Notes under the pieces: model-generated
Database searches by the model: none
Told to the model about the DNA's origin: nothing
The model's input: only the letters and a program-made list of their open reading frames with translations
In this document: one piece after another, positions 1 through 7,363 of the stretch
Position numbering within the stretch: position 1 is the stretch's first letter
Layout: each line of letters opens with the position of its first letter
Program-made: the position numbers and the translations under genes
Origin: an uncultured Eubacteriales bacterium
Lineage (GTDB): Bacteria > Bacillota > Clostridia > Christensenellales > Pumilibacteraceae
Length of the DNA stretch: 64,000 nucleotides
Direction of reading: 5' to 3'
Assembly (NCBI GenBank): GCA_900543755.1
Contig: UQSP01000002.1
Coordinates: 19,552-83,551 of the forward strand

Positions 1-147
1 AGCGAAAGTTCGCTTTACCGTAAAGAAGAGCTGGAAAAATTCTGGGACGAATACAAGCGTCTTATAAATCCGCATATTTACAAAGTGGATCTTTCGGACG
101 GACTGTATGAAATGAAGCAGAAAATGCTTTTAGGCAATTTGACCTGA
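1..147 (+). CDS. pncB: Nicotinate phosphoribosyltransferase, C-terminal end (partial)
   Basis: The window opens inside this gene; only the last 48 codons are present, in frame 1, ending with TGA at 145-147. The visible tail contains the run NPHIYKVDLSDGLYEMKQ, which I recognise as the usual C-terminal end of Firmicutes nicotinate phosphoribosyltransferase (nicotinate + PRPP to nicotinate mononucleotide, NAD salvage). No catalytic residue lies in the visible part, so the call rests on tail similarity alone. The next gene starts 13 bases after the stop on the same strand, so the two are probably cotranscribed. Confidence 0.65.
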   Translation, partial: SESSLYRKEELEKFWDEYKRLINPHIYKVDLSDGLYEMKQKMLLGNLT

Positions 148-160
148 TAAGGAAAAGAAG

Positions 161-775
161 ATGAAGTTCGATATCGAGAAAAAGGGATACAAAAAATCCG
201 AAGTGGACGAGTACATATTCGCGCTTAAAAACGAGTACGAAAGCAGATTGTCCGATCAGAAAAACCGAATTTTTCAGCTTAAAAGCGAACTTGTGGATAA
301 GGAAAAACAGTTGTCTTCCTACAAGGAGAAAACCGACCTTATCGCAACCGCCATTCTTAACGCCGTGGCAAAAGCGGACGAGATTGAAAAGCTTTCCGCG
401 GCGCGGTACCGCGAGGAAATGAACAGCCTTCGCGTATTTCACGACAAGTGGCAGGCGCATTACAACAAACTGCTTGACAAGTATCCCGACGACGAAGGAC
501 TGCGCGCTGTGGAAAAGTTCAACAGCGACATGAACGATATTTTTTCGGGCGGGACAAGCGCTATAAAGGAAATCGAAAAACAGTTCGAGTCCGAAAAAGC
601 CCGACTTGAATCTGTTTCGGCTTCCGGCGCGGAAGAAAAACCAAAAAAAGCGGCCAAAACTCTGGCGGAAGACGCTGTGTCCAAAAGCGGTTTTTCTTTC
701 GAGGAGGCTTGGAACCCCACCGACGATCTTGGCCAGATAATGAAAGATTTGGGTCTTGTTTCAGAGGAAAAGTAA
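161..775 (+). CDS. DivIVA/GpsB-like coiled-coil protein
   Basis: 204 residues. Residues 1-35 (MKFDIEKKGYKKSEVDEYIF) match the start of the DivIVA domain, where a short hydrophobic turn is followed by a KxEVDxYI helix. Residues 20-65 continue as a charged coiled coil, and the rest is a low-complexity helical linker ending in a short conserved-looking tail (FEEAWNPTDDLGQIMKDLG). DivIVA-family proteins sense membrane curvature at poles and septa and recruit partners. The length and single N-terminal domain fit a DivIVA-domain adaptor rather than true DivIVA. ATG start with GGAAAAGAAG just upstream. It is the last gene of the pncB transcript, followed by a terminator. Partner unknown. Confidence 0.7.
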   Translation: MKFDIEKKGYKKSEVDEYIFALKNEYESRLSDQKNRIFQLKSELVDKEKQLSSYKEKTDLIATAILNAVAKADEIEKLSAARYREEMNSLRVFHDKWQAHYNKLLDKYPDDEGLRAVEKFNSDMNDIFSGGTSAIKEIEKQFESEKARLESVSASGAEEKPKKAAKTLAEDAVSKSGFSFEEAWNPTDDLGQIMKDLGLVSEEK

Positions 776-781
776 TTTTTT

Positions 782-820
782 AAAACGAACTCTTAAAATA
801 AGGGTTCGTTTTGTGATTTT
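782..820 (+). terminator. Intrinsic terminator after DivIVA-like gene
   Basis: AAAACGAAC pairs with GTTCGTTTT around a short A/T-rich loop, followed by a T-rich run. It lies 6 bases after the stop codon and just before the next promoter. Confidence 0.75.
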
Positions 821-823
821 TTA

Positions 824-852
824 TTGACAATAAATTCTCGTTTGATTATTAT
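824..852 (+). promoter_or_regulatory. Sigma-A promoter for the OPA transporter
   Basis: TTGACA at 824-829, 17-base spacer, TATTAT at 847-852. A second possible pair (TTGACG at 861-866, TATAAT at 882-887) follows, but its 15-base spacer is short, so I regard it as weaker. The leader to the ATG at 947 is about 90 bases. Confidence 0.7.
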
Positions 853-946
853 ATTTTACTTTGACGCGAATGCGGAAACAGTATAATCAAAATATCGTTT
901 CTGTCAGATTAATTTTTTTGTTAAACGCGAGGAAGACAACTTTTTT

Positions 947-2482
947 ATGACTTCAAACACAAAAAACAAGCATAAAGAGGGAAATTGCGGATGGTTTCTC
1001 ATCGCTTTAAGCTGCCTTATTTATTTTTCCAGTTACGTAATGCGGTACAGTTATACCGTTTCTATGGCGAAGATAATCGAGGTTACTTCTCTTACGGAGT
1101 CTCAGGCGGGTATAGTGGGTACCGCATTGTTTTTTTCTTACGGCATAGGGCAGATAATCAGCGGTTTTTTAGGCGACAAGCTGAAACCGGGAGCAATAGT
1201 TTTTGCAGGCGCCGTTGTAGGGTCTTTGTGTAATTTCGTTTTTCCGTTTTGCGGGTCAGTGGGGTTGTACGTCGCCGTATGGGCGGTAAACGGCTTTGCA
1301 CAGGCAATGCTTTGGCCTCCGCTTGTCAGAATATTTTCGGACAGGCTTTCCCCGGAAAAATGTACTACTGCCATAGTGCTTGTGACTATTGCGGCAAACC
1401 TGGCAAGCGTGATGCTTTATCTCGTCATTCCGCAGATAATCAAGGCGTTAAGCTGGCAAAGCGTATTTTTAGTTTGCGGCTCGTTTTCCGCGGCGGCGGC
1501 TGCCGTGTGGGCGGTGGGTTACGGAATGATTGCAAGGAAGAAAACGGAAAACAATGTGTCTTGTCCCGACATTTCGAATACCGAATATAACGAAAACAGT
1601 TCCGATAAGGTTAAACTTTTTCCTGTTTTAGTAAGCAGCGGAGTAATTTTCGTGCTTATCGGGATAATATCCCAGGGCTTTTTACGCGACGGAATAACAA
1701 CCTGGTTTCCTTCCTACGTTTCGCAGACTTTTTCTTTGCCCGCGGAAAACAGTATTTTCATAACTGCCGCCTTATCCGTGACGGCAATAGTCGGCGTATA
1801 TCTCACTAAATGGCTTTACCGCAGATTTTTTCGTAACGAAGTCAAGATTTCGATTGTGTTTTTTGCGGTAACAGCGCTGTTATCGCTTATACTGTTTGCG
1901 TTTTATTCAAGCGGCATTGCGCTTTCGGTAATATGTTCGGCATTGTCGGTTGCGCTTGCTCACGGCATAAACCTGATGCTGATCGCCTATATTCCTACGC
2001 ATTTCGCTCGGTTTAACATAACTTCCACCGTGTCGGGCGTGACCAACGCCTGCACGTACATAGGCAGCGCGTTAAGCTCGTATTTGTTTGCGCTGGTAGC
2101 GGAGCTTATAGGTTGGAGATTCGTTATTCTTTGTTGGGCAGTTATTGCCGCGGTGGGCTGTCTTTTCTGCGTGCTTGCTTATAAACCTTGGAACAGATTT
2201 CTAGTTAAACCGTGCTCTGAAGGCGGAGATAAGGGCTTGGTTTCGTCCGTATCGGGCGCGGACGAATCGGAAGAAAAGCTTGCTGAGCCAAATGCGGAAA
2301 AATTATCTGAAATCAAGGAAAACAATGCCGCCGATATAAAAGAGGATTATTGTCAAGAGTTCGGCGCGGAAGAAACAAATCATTGCGCCGAACAAAACGA
2401 ATTATTTAAAAAATCTTTCGAAAATGTCGCAGCAAATTCTCCTGACGAGTTTTGCGACGGCGAAGAAAAGAAACGACCTTAA
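947..2482 (+). CDS. MFS transporter, organophosphate:phosphate antiporter-like
   Basis: 511 residues with about 12 hydrophobic segments between residues 15 and 420. The opening RYSYTVSMAKIIE followed by LTESQAGIVGTALFFSYGIGQ is typical of the GlpT/UhpT (OPA) branch of the major facilitator superfamily, which exchanges sugar- or glycerol-phosphates for inorganic phosphate. The substrate cannot be told from the sequence. The last ~90 residues form a Glu/Asn-rich hydrophilic tail (cytoplasmic by topology), which is longer than usual for the family. ATG start with GAGGAAG about 13 bases upstream. It is monocistronic between its own promoter and a terminator-like hairpin. Confidence 0.75.
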   Translation: MTSNTKNKHKEGNCGWFLIALSCLIYFSSYVMRYSYTVSMAKIIEVTSLTESQAGIVGTALFFSYGIGQIISGFLGDKLKPGAIVFAGAVVGSLCNFVFPFCGSVGLYVAVWAVNGFAQAMLWPPLVRIFSDRLSPEKCTTAIVLVTIAANLASVMLYLVIPQIIKALSWQSVFLVCGSFSAAAAAVWAVGYGMIARKKTENNVSCPDISNTEYNENSSDKVKLFPVLVSSGVIFVLIGIISQGFLRDGITTWFPSYVSQTFSLPAENSIFITAALSVTAIVGVYLTKWLYRRFFRNEVKISIVFFAVTALLSLILFAFYSSGIALSVICSALSVALAHGINLMLIAYIPTHFARFNITSTVSGVTNACTYIGSALSSYLFALVAELIGWRFVILCWAVIAAVGCLFCVLAYKPWNRFLVKPCSEGGDKGLVSSVSGADESEEKLAEPNAEKLSEIKENNAADIKEDYCQEFGAEETNHCAEQNELFKKSFENVAANSPDEFCDGEEKKRP

Positions 2483-2552
2483 GACCAAGAAAAAAACCTA
2501 AGGCGTAAGGCGATTTTGAGGTTAAAAAAACGCGAAAGCGGCTTTAATTGCG

Positions 2553-2582
2553 TAAAAGCGGGATAAAATTCGCGCTTTTTAA
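2553..2582 (+). terminator. Probable terminator after the OPA transporter
   Basis: AAAAGCG pairs with CGCTTTT across a 12-base loop and runs into a T-tract. The stem is short (7 bp). Confidence 0.5.
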
Positions 2583-2604
2583 AGCTTTTTTATATTATTT
2601 TCGG

Positions 2605-2634
2605 TTGACAACGCCGCTGAATTTATTATATAAT
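2605..2634 (+). promoter_or_regulatory. Sigma-A promoter of the rplU-prp-rpmA operon
   Basis: TTGACA at 2605-2610, 18-base spacer, TATAAT at 2629-2634: both hexamers are perfect consensus, as expected for a ribosomal protein operon. Transcription would start near 2641, giving an ~85-base leader. Confidence 0.85.
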
Positions 2635-2640
2635 AAAAAG

Positions 2641-2724
2641 CGAGCCGTACAGCGGAGGTTTTAAAATTCGCATACAAGCGATACCTCGCCTGACGGAGAC
2701 ATCAGTGAGGAGGTGCTTAAAACA
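2641..2724 (+). promoter_or_regulatory. Structured leader of rplU (L21-leader-like)
   Basis: Between the promoter and rplU, CCTCGCCTGA (2684-2693) can pair with TCAGTGAGG (2702-2710), with one bulge and one wobble and an 8-base loop. The 3' arm overlaps the first part of the ribosome binding site GGAGG (2709-2713). Firmicutes rplU genes are known to carry an autoregulatory L21 leader. The position and an SD-overlapping hairpin fit that, but I have not matched the Rfam consensus. Confidence 0.5.
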
Positions 2725-3024
2725 ATGTATGCAGTAATCGAAACGGGCGGAAAGCAGTATAAGGTTTCGGAAGGCGACGTAATCGAGGTGGAGAAACTCG
2801 AGGTCAACGTCGGCGATAAAATCGAGCTTCCCGTGTTGCTTACGGTGGACGGCGAGAAAATCGCTGCGGGCAGTGACGTTGCGGTCAAAGCCACGGCGGA
2901 AGTTCTCGGACAGGGCAAAGACAAGAAGATTGTCGTTTTCAAATACAAAGCCAAGAAAAACGTCCGCAACAAGCAGGGTCACCGTCAGCCTTTTACCAGA
3001 CTTAAGATAGTAAGCATAGGCTGA
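2725..3024 (+). CDS. rplU: 50S ribosomal protein L21
   Basis: 99 residues. It begins [18 protein letters not shown], the universal L21 N-terminus, and ends with the basic region around [18 protein letters not shown] that contacts 23S rRNA. A reading frame open from a GTG at 2713 adds four residues, but the SD at 2709-2713 sits on that GTG, so the ATG at 2725 (about 11 bases downstream) is the correct start. First gene of rplU-prp-rpmA. The stop overlaps the next start by one base. Confidence 0.97.
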   Translation: MYAVIETGGKQYKVSEGDVIEVEKLEVNVGDKIELPVLLTVDGEKIAAGSDVAVKATAEVLGQGKDKKIVVFKYKAKKNVRNKQGHRQPFTRLKIVSIG

Positions 3025-3350
3025 TGACAATCGTCAAGGTTACGAGGAAAAACGGTCACGTAGTTTCGCTCAGGGCGGACGGCCATACGGGCTACGGCGT
3101 AGAAGGCGAGGATATTGTCTGCGCGGCGCTTTCCAGCGTTATACAGACGGCGGTCCTGGGACTTATGCGCGTTGCCGGCATCAACGTAGGATTCGAAACG
3201 GATGCGGACGGCGGCGTACTCGAACTCGTAATTCCCGATTTATCTGACAACGACAGGCACAACGCGGATATGATACTTGACACCATGTTGTGCGGAATAG
3301 CGGACTTACACGAAGGCTATTCGGATTTCATCGAATTGGAGGTTAAATAA
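3024..3350 (+). CDS. prp: Ribosomal-processing cysteine protease Prp
   Basis: 108 residues. It has the YsxB/Prp pattern: His21 in RADGHTGY and Cys33 in DIVCAALSS are the expected catalytic pair. In Firmicutes Prp removes the N-terminal extension of L27, an essential step in ribosome maturation. The neighbouring rpmA here carries that extension, so the protease and substrate are encoded side by side between rplU and rpmA, the usual order. Starts at ATG 3024, overlapping the rplU stop (translational coupling). Confidence 0.93.
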   Translation: MTIVKVTRKNGHVVSLRADGHTGYGVEGEDIVCAALSSVIQTAVLGLMRVAGINVGFETDADGGVLELVIPDLSDNDRHNADMILDTMLCGIADLHEGYSDFIELEVK

Positions 3351-3352
3351 TT

Positions 3353-3625
3353 ATGTTTATCAATATTCAGTTATTCGCACATAAAAAAGGCGGCGGCTCC
3401 ACCAAAAACGGCAGAGATTCTCATGCGCAGCGTCTGGGCGTAAAGCGCGGCGACGGTCAGTTTGTGCTTGCAGGCAATATTCTCGTCCGTCAGAGGGGTA
3501 CTTCCGTTCATCCCGGCAACAACGTCGGCATCGGCAGCGACGACACTCTGTTCGCACTTATCGACGGCAAAGTGAAGTTCGAAACCAAAGCGAATAAGAA
3601 GCAGGTAAGCGTTTACGCTGAGTAA
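3353..3625 (+). CDS. rpmA: 50S ribosomal protein L27 with Prp-cleavable extension
   Basis: 90 residues. After the extension MFINIQLFA come [17 protein letters not shown] and the rest of a standard L27. The extension matches the Prp recognition pattern (as in S. aureus, cleavage after the F-A pair), so cleavage is expected after Ala9. The mature N-terminus then reaches toward the peptidyl transferase centre. TTGGAGG lies 9 bases before the ATG. Last gene of the operon, followed by a strong terminator. Confidence 0.97.
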   Translation: MFINIQLFAHKKGGGSTKNGRDSHAQRLGVKRGDGQFVLAGNILVRQRGTSVHPGNNVGIGSDDTLFALIDGKVKFETKANKKQVSVYAE

Positions 3626-3641
3626 ACAACAGAAAAAAACG

Positions 3642-3674
3642 ACGCCGTCGGCAAAAAGACGGCGTTTTCTTTTT
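3642..3674 (+). terminator. Intrinsic terminator of rplU-prp-rpmA
   Basis: Perfect 8-bp stem ACGCCGTC / GACGGCGT with an 8-base loop, then TTTTCTTTTT. Confidence 0.9.
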
Positions 3675-3691
3675 ACAAAGGAAAGGCAGCT

Positions 3692-4519
3692 ATGAAGACG
3701 TGGACGGCGGACGCCGAATTTTTCGATATAAAACAGACTTTGGAATGCGGTCAGGTTTTCCGCTTCAAAAAAACGGACGACGGCGGATATGTCATTCATT
3801 CGCTTGACAAAAGGTGTTTTCTCCGCCGCGAAGGCGACAAAATAATCTTAAGCAGCGACGACGAAGACTATTTCCGCAATTATTTTGACCTGGATACCGA
3901 TTACGGCGCGATTACAAGCCGCCTTTCCGCTTTTCCCGAGCTTACCGCCGCGGTCAGCTTCGGCAAGGGAATAAGAATTTTAAGACAGGATTTTTACGAG
4001 GCGGTTTTCAGTTTCATTGTTTCGGCAAACAACAATATCGGCAGAATAAAAGGAATAATCGAGCGGCTTTGTGATGCTTACGGCACCGATTGCGGCGATT
4101 ATCACGCCTTTCCGAATCCGGAACAGCTTTCGCTTGCCACGGTGGAACAGCTTAAGAAACTGGGGCTTGGGTACCGCGCGCAGTACATATACGACAGCGT
4201 ACGCGCTTTTTCCGCAGTAAGCCGTGAAATAGATTTGTCGGACGCGGAAAAAACGCACAAAAAACTGCTTACGCTTAAGGGCGTGGGACCTAAAGTTGCG
4301 GACTGCATTGTGCTTTTCGGCCTTCATATAACGCGCTCTTACCCTGTGGATACCTGGATTTTCAAGGCTAACGCCACCGACGCGCTGAACACTCCGCAAA
4401 AAGTGCGGGACTATTTTCTGTCACGGTACGGTGAAGACGCGGGCTTTGCGCAGCAATATGTTTTTTATTACGCAAGAGAAAACCGTATAACTTCAAATAA
4501 CGATATAAAGGCAGTATAA
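3692..4519 (+). CDS. OGG1-type 8-oxoguanine DNA glycosylase / AP lyase
   Basis: 275 residues. An N-terminal OGG-type beta domain contains the FDIKQTLECGQVFRF motif (residues 11-25). A helix-hairpin-helix-GPD domain (about 95-275) carries LKGVGPKVADCIVLFG with Lys201 as the expected Schiff-base nucleophile and Asp220 in YPVDTWI as the catalytic aspartate. Family role: excision of 8-oxoguanine opposite C, with beta-lyase activity. There are no iron-sulfur cysteines at the C-terminus, unlike Nth/MutY. ATG start with AAAGGAAAG upstream; the gene stands alone between two terminators. Confidence 0.88.
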   Translation: MKTWTADAEFFDIKQTLECGQVFRFKKTDDGGYVIHSLDKRCFLRREGDKIILSSDDEDYFRNYFDLDTDYGAITSRLSAFPELTAAVSFGKGIRILRQDFYEAVFSFIVSANNNIGRIKGIIERLCDAYGTDCGDYHAFPNPEQLSLATVEQLKKLGLGYRAQYIYDSVRAFSAVSREIDLSDAEKTHKKLLTLKGVGPKVADCIVLFGLHITRSYPVDTWIFKANATDALNTPQKVRDYFLSRYGEDAGFAQQYVFYYARENRITSNNDIKAV

Positions 4520-4563
4520 ATTTATACCTGACCTTTACTGACTTTAATATTTCCCGGTAACTT

Positions 4564-4592
4564 CGCCCGCAATAAAGCGCGGGCGTTTTTTT
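4564..4592 (+). terminator. Intrinsic terminator after the glycosylase gene
   Basis: CGCCCGC / GCGGGCG stem with an 8-base loop followed by seven T's. Confidence 0.9.
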
Positions 4593-4638
4593 CATATATG
4601 CGCTTTGTCCGGCATAAAATAGCCTGAGAGGTATCATC

Positions 4639-4896
4639 ATGAGCTTTTTCAAGGAAATCGCGGATAAAATAGGACGTAAAGCAACGGGCGGCTACAATTT
4701 TATCGATTTTAACGGCGAGTACGTCTATGTCGAAGGAATAGACAGAGTTCTTTCCTTGGACTCGGATAAAATAGAACTTTCTGTGGGCAAAAACGTTTTG
4801 TGCGTAACGGGCGAAGAGCTGGAGATAACCGAACTCGAAAAAGGGTCCGTCATCATCAAGGGGAGGATACGCGGTGAAAAGCTTATTTTTTCTTAA
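4639..4896 (+). CDS. yqfC: Sporulation protein YqfC
   Basis: 85 residues, the usual family length. It contains GYNFIDFNGEYVYVEGIDRVLSL and ends in a beta-strand pattern (VLCVTGEELEITELEKGSVIIKGRI) typical of the YabP/YqfC family. In Bacillus this family is made in the mother cell under sigma-E. It overlaps yqfD by 23 bases and heads the yqfC-yqfD-phoH-pgpH-ybeY-era block, the same order as in B. subtilis. The molecular function is not established. Confidence 0.85.
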   Translation: MSFFKEIADKIGRKATGGYNFIDFNGEYVYVEGIDRVLSLDSDKIELSVGKNVLCVTGEELEITELEKGSVIIKGRIRGEKLIFS

Positions 4897-6394
4897 AAAT
4901 AAACGTGGGGGTAATGAAAAAACCGATAAAACCGCAAAGCGCAATACGCAAAAGCCTGACCTCGCGGCGGAAAAAAACGATATCACCACTATAAGCGAAA
5001 AGCTTGAATTAGCAAAAGGAAAAATAACCGGTTCCTTGAATTCAGGCGGTAACGAAAGCGCCGATTTCGCGGCGAAAGATAAAACAAAGGGCAATAAAAC
5101 GGTAAAAATGGGAAATAAAGCGCGCTTAAAAGACAAAAAAGCGCGTTTTGTTCCTAAAGCCGACCATGTCCGCAAAAAAGCGGAGGAAAGCCCGAAAAGT
5201 GTCGGAAAAAGCAAAGAAGAGAAAAAAAGCGCGATACACGGCAAAAAGGAAAAGAAAAAACGCGTTCACGCTTATTTTAATTTGTCGCTTGCCGATTGCG
5301 TTACTTTGGAAATAAACGGGTTCAATCAAACGCGGCTTTTAAAAGAACTCAGCGACGGCGGCGTAAAAATATCGGGAATACGTCGCTATGGCAGCAATAA
5401 AATGCAAATAAGGATAAGAAAAAAACAACGCGAAAAAACTTTTGCAATTTGCGAAAGTATGTGTTATACTTATTCCGTCGTAAGCTATGACGGACTTTTT
5501 GCGTTCTTTTTGGGCAACATTCGCCGTGTCGGCGTGGTTTTCGGCACTGTTCTTTGCGCTTTAGGCACGTTTTTTCTGGGCGGTTTCGTCATGAAAATAG
5601 ACGTCAACGGACTGGAGAACATTCCTAAGACCGAATTTCTTTCTTACCTTGACGAAAACGGACTTGACGTCGGCAGCAGGATAAGCGCGCTTGACCGCGA
5701 CGAAATACGTAAAATAGTAAACGGTTTCGAGGGAATAGCCGAATCGGGCGTGCTCATCAAGGGCACTACCGTTGTCATAAACGTGGTCGAAAGGGACGAA
5801 ACTTCTCCGCGAATCGAGTTAAAGCCGCAGGTGGTAAGCAAATACGACGCGCGCGTCACGCGCATAATATGCGCTTCGGGTACCGCCAAGGTAAAAGCGG
5901 GACAAATCGTAAAAGCGGGGGATACTCTTATAGAGGGCGTTATTTACGACCAAAACGGCGAGTCGCTGGACTTTCCCGGTGCCGCGGGTGTGGTTTACGG
6001 CAAAGTTGTTTATTCCAGAACTTTTACCGTTACCGCCGACGCTTACGTTTACAGACGCACGGGCGACAAAAAGACCGTAACCGCTTTTTCGATAGTCGGG
6101 CTTAAACTAGGGCAAAACAAGTCTCCTTACGCCTCTTACGAAAGCGTAACTACCTTAAGAACGCTTAACGGCTTTATTCCTTTACAAGTAGAGCAGACGG
6201 TTTATTACGAAACGGAAGCGGTTAAAGAAACCCGCTCCGTCGAGGAAATTACGCAGTCTTGCGTGCACGAGGCGCTTATGGAGTTTACGGGTCCCGACGA
6301 AAATATGATTTATAAAACTCATGTGGAAGAGCTGTGCCCCGGCACTTACAACGTCAGCGTTTATATAGAAGCTGAAACCTTAATATCGGATTAG
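4874..6394 (+). CDS. yqfD: Sporulation protein YqfD with a long basic N-terminal extension
   Basis: 506 residues, about 100 more than B. subtilis YqfD. Residues 131-506 are the family core: a soluble N-terminal part, one membrane segment (about 219-240, VVFGTVLCALGTFFLGGFVM) and an extracytoplasmic domain from IDVNGLENIPKTEFL onward. Residues 1-130 are very rich in Lys, Glu and Asp, with no predicted fold and no membrane segment. GTG start at 4874 with GGGGAGGATACGCG upstream, overlapping yqfC, which argues the extension is translated. An internal ATG after the extension was considered but has no clear SD. Confidence 0.85.
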   Translation: MKSLFFLKNKRGGNEKTDKTAKRNTQKPDLAAEKNDITTISEKLELAKGKITGSLNSGGNESADFAAKDKTKGNKTVKMGNKARLKDKKARFVPKADHVRKKAEESPKSVGKSKEEKKSAIHGKKEKKKRVHAYFNLSLADCVTLEINGFNQTRLLKELSDGGVKISGIRRYGSNKMQIRIRKKQREKTFAICESMCYTYSVVSYDGLFAFFLGNIRRVGVVFGTVLCALGTFFLGGFVMKIDVNGLENIPKTEFLSYLDENGLDVGSRISALDRDEIRKIVNGFEGIAESGVLIKGTTVVINVVERDETSPRIELKPQVVSKYDARVTRIICASGTAKVKAGQIVKAGDTLIEGVIYDQNGESLDFPGAAGVVYGKVVYSRTFTVTADAYVYRRTGDKKTVTAFSIVGLKLGQNKSPYASYESVTTLRTLNGFIPLQVEQTVYYETEAVKETRSVEEITQSCVHEALMEFTGPDENMIYKTHVEELCPGTYNVSVYIEAETLISD

Positions 6395-6400
6395 GAGAAT

Positions 6401-7363
6401 ATGACTCAGAACGTAGAGGTCACAACGGAAACATTGATAAAATTGTTCGGCTCGCTGGACGAAAACGCCAGACTTATCGAAAAAGGTCTGGGCGTTTCTT
6501 TGCGCCCGCGTGACGGAGTGCTTAAAATCACGGGAGACGAACAAAGCGTGGAGCGGGCAACATATCTTGTCAATAATCTCATTGCGCTTATGGGCAAGGG
6601 GTACGACATCACGCGCGAAAAGGTGCTTTCTTCCATTGACCTTGTGCTTATGGACAAGCCCGACGACATTATTTCGCTTTCCACCGACGCAGTTGCGGTA
6701 ACCGCACGCGGCAAATATATAAAGTGCAAGACTATCGGTCAGCGCGCATACGTTTCCGCCATAAAAAAGAATACGCTGGTGTTCGGCGTGGGCCCTGCGG
6801 GAACGGGCAAAACTTATCTTGCAGTAGCCATGGCGGTCGCCTCATATAAATCGGGCGAATCGGAAAAAATAATTCTTACGCGCCCCGCCATAGAAGCGGG
6901 CGAAAAGCTGGGTTTTCTTCCCGGAGACCTTCAGGAAAAAGTAGACCCTTATTTAAGACCTCTTTACGACGCTTTGCAGGAGAATTTCGGCGTGGACAAT
7001 TACGTCACGCTTATCGAACGCGGAATAATCGAGGTTGCGCCTCTTGCTTATATGCGCGGCAGAACATTGTCAAAAGCTTTCATAATTCTCGACGAGGCGC
7101 AAAACGCCACCGACGAGCAGATGAAAATGTTTCTTACCCGCTTGGGCGAGGGCAGTAAAATGGTGGTTAACGGCGACCTTACTCAGGCGGACCTTCCGCA
7201 CGGGGCAAGCGGACTCAAGCACGCCGTGGAGATATTGAAAGATATCGAAGGCGTGGATATCTGTTACTTTACCGATAAGGATATCGTGCGGCACGAGCTG
7301 GTGCAAAGAATAGTGCTTGCCTATGCCGCGCAGGAGAAAAACGATAATGGAAAAAGAGATTAA
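6401..7363 (+). CDS. phoH: PhoH-family ATPase (YbeZ type)
   Basis: 320 residues. It has an N-terminal KH-like part, Walker A GPAGTGKT, then the family motif TRPAIEAGEKLGFLPGDLQEK, Walker B FIILDEAQN, and the C-terminal RxxSTGxxP-like region GEGSKMVVNGDLTQADLP. PhoH/YbeZ ATPases associate with YbeY and helicase activity in rRNA maturation, and ybeY is two genes downstream. GGAGAAT precedes the ATG. The 3' end overlaps the next gene by 17 bases. Confidence 0.93.
   Translation: MTQNVEVTTETLIKLFGSLDENARLIEKGLGVSLRPRDGVLKITGDEQSVERATYLVNNLIALMGKGYDITREKVLSSIDLVLMDKPDDIISLSTDAVAVTARGKYIKCKTIGQRAYVSAIKKNTLVFGVGPAGTGKTYLAVAMAVASYKSGESEKIILTRPAIEAGEKLGFLPGDLQEKVDPYLRPLYDALQENFGVDNYVTLIERGIIEVAPLAYMRGRTLSKAFIILDEAQNATDEQMKMFLTRLGEGSKMVVNGDLTQADLPHGASGLKHAVEILKDIEGVDICYFTDKDIVRHELVQRIVLAYAAQEKNDNGKRD

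Noticed and set aside
882..887. Second TATAAT before the OPA transporter gene
   Set aside because: Its best -35 (TTGACG) is only 15 bases upstream; kept only as a weaker possibility inside the promoter entry.
2713..2724. GTG as start of rplU
   Set aside because: The SD overlaps that codon; the ATG at 2725 matches the conserved L21 start.
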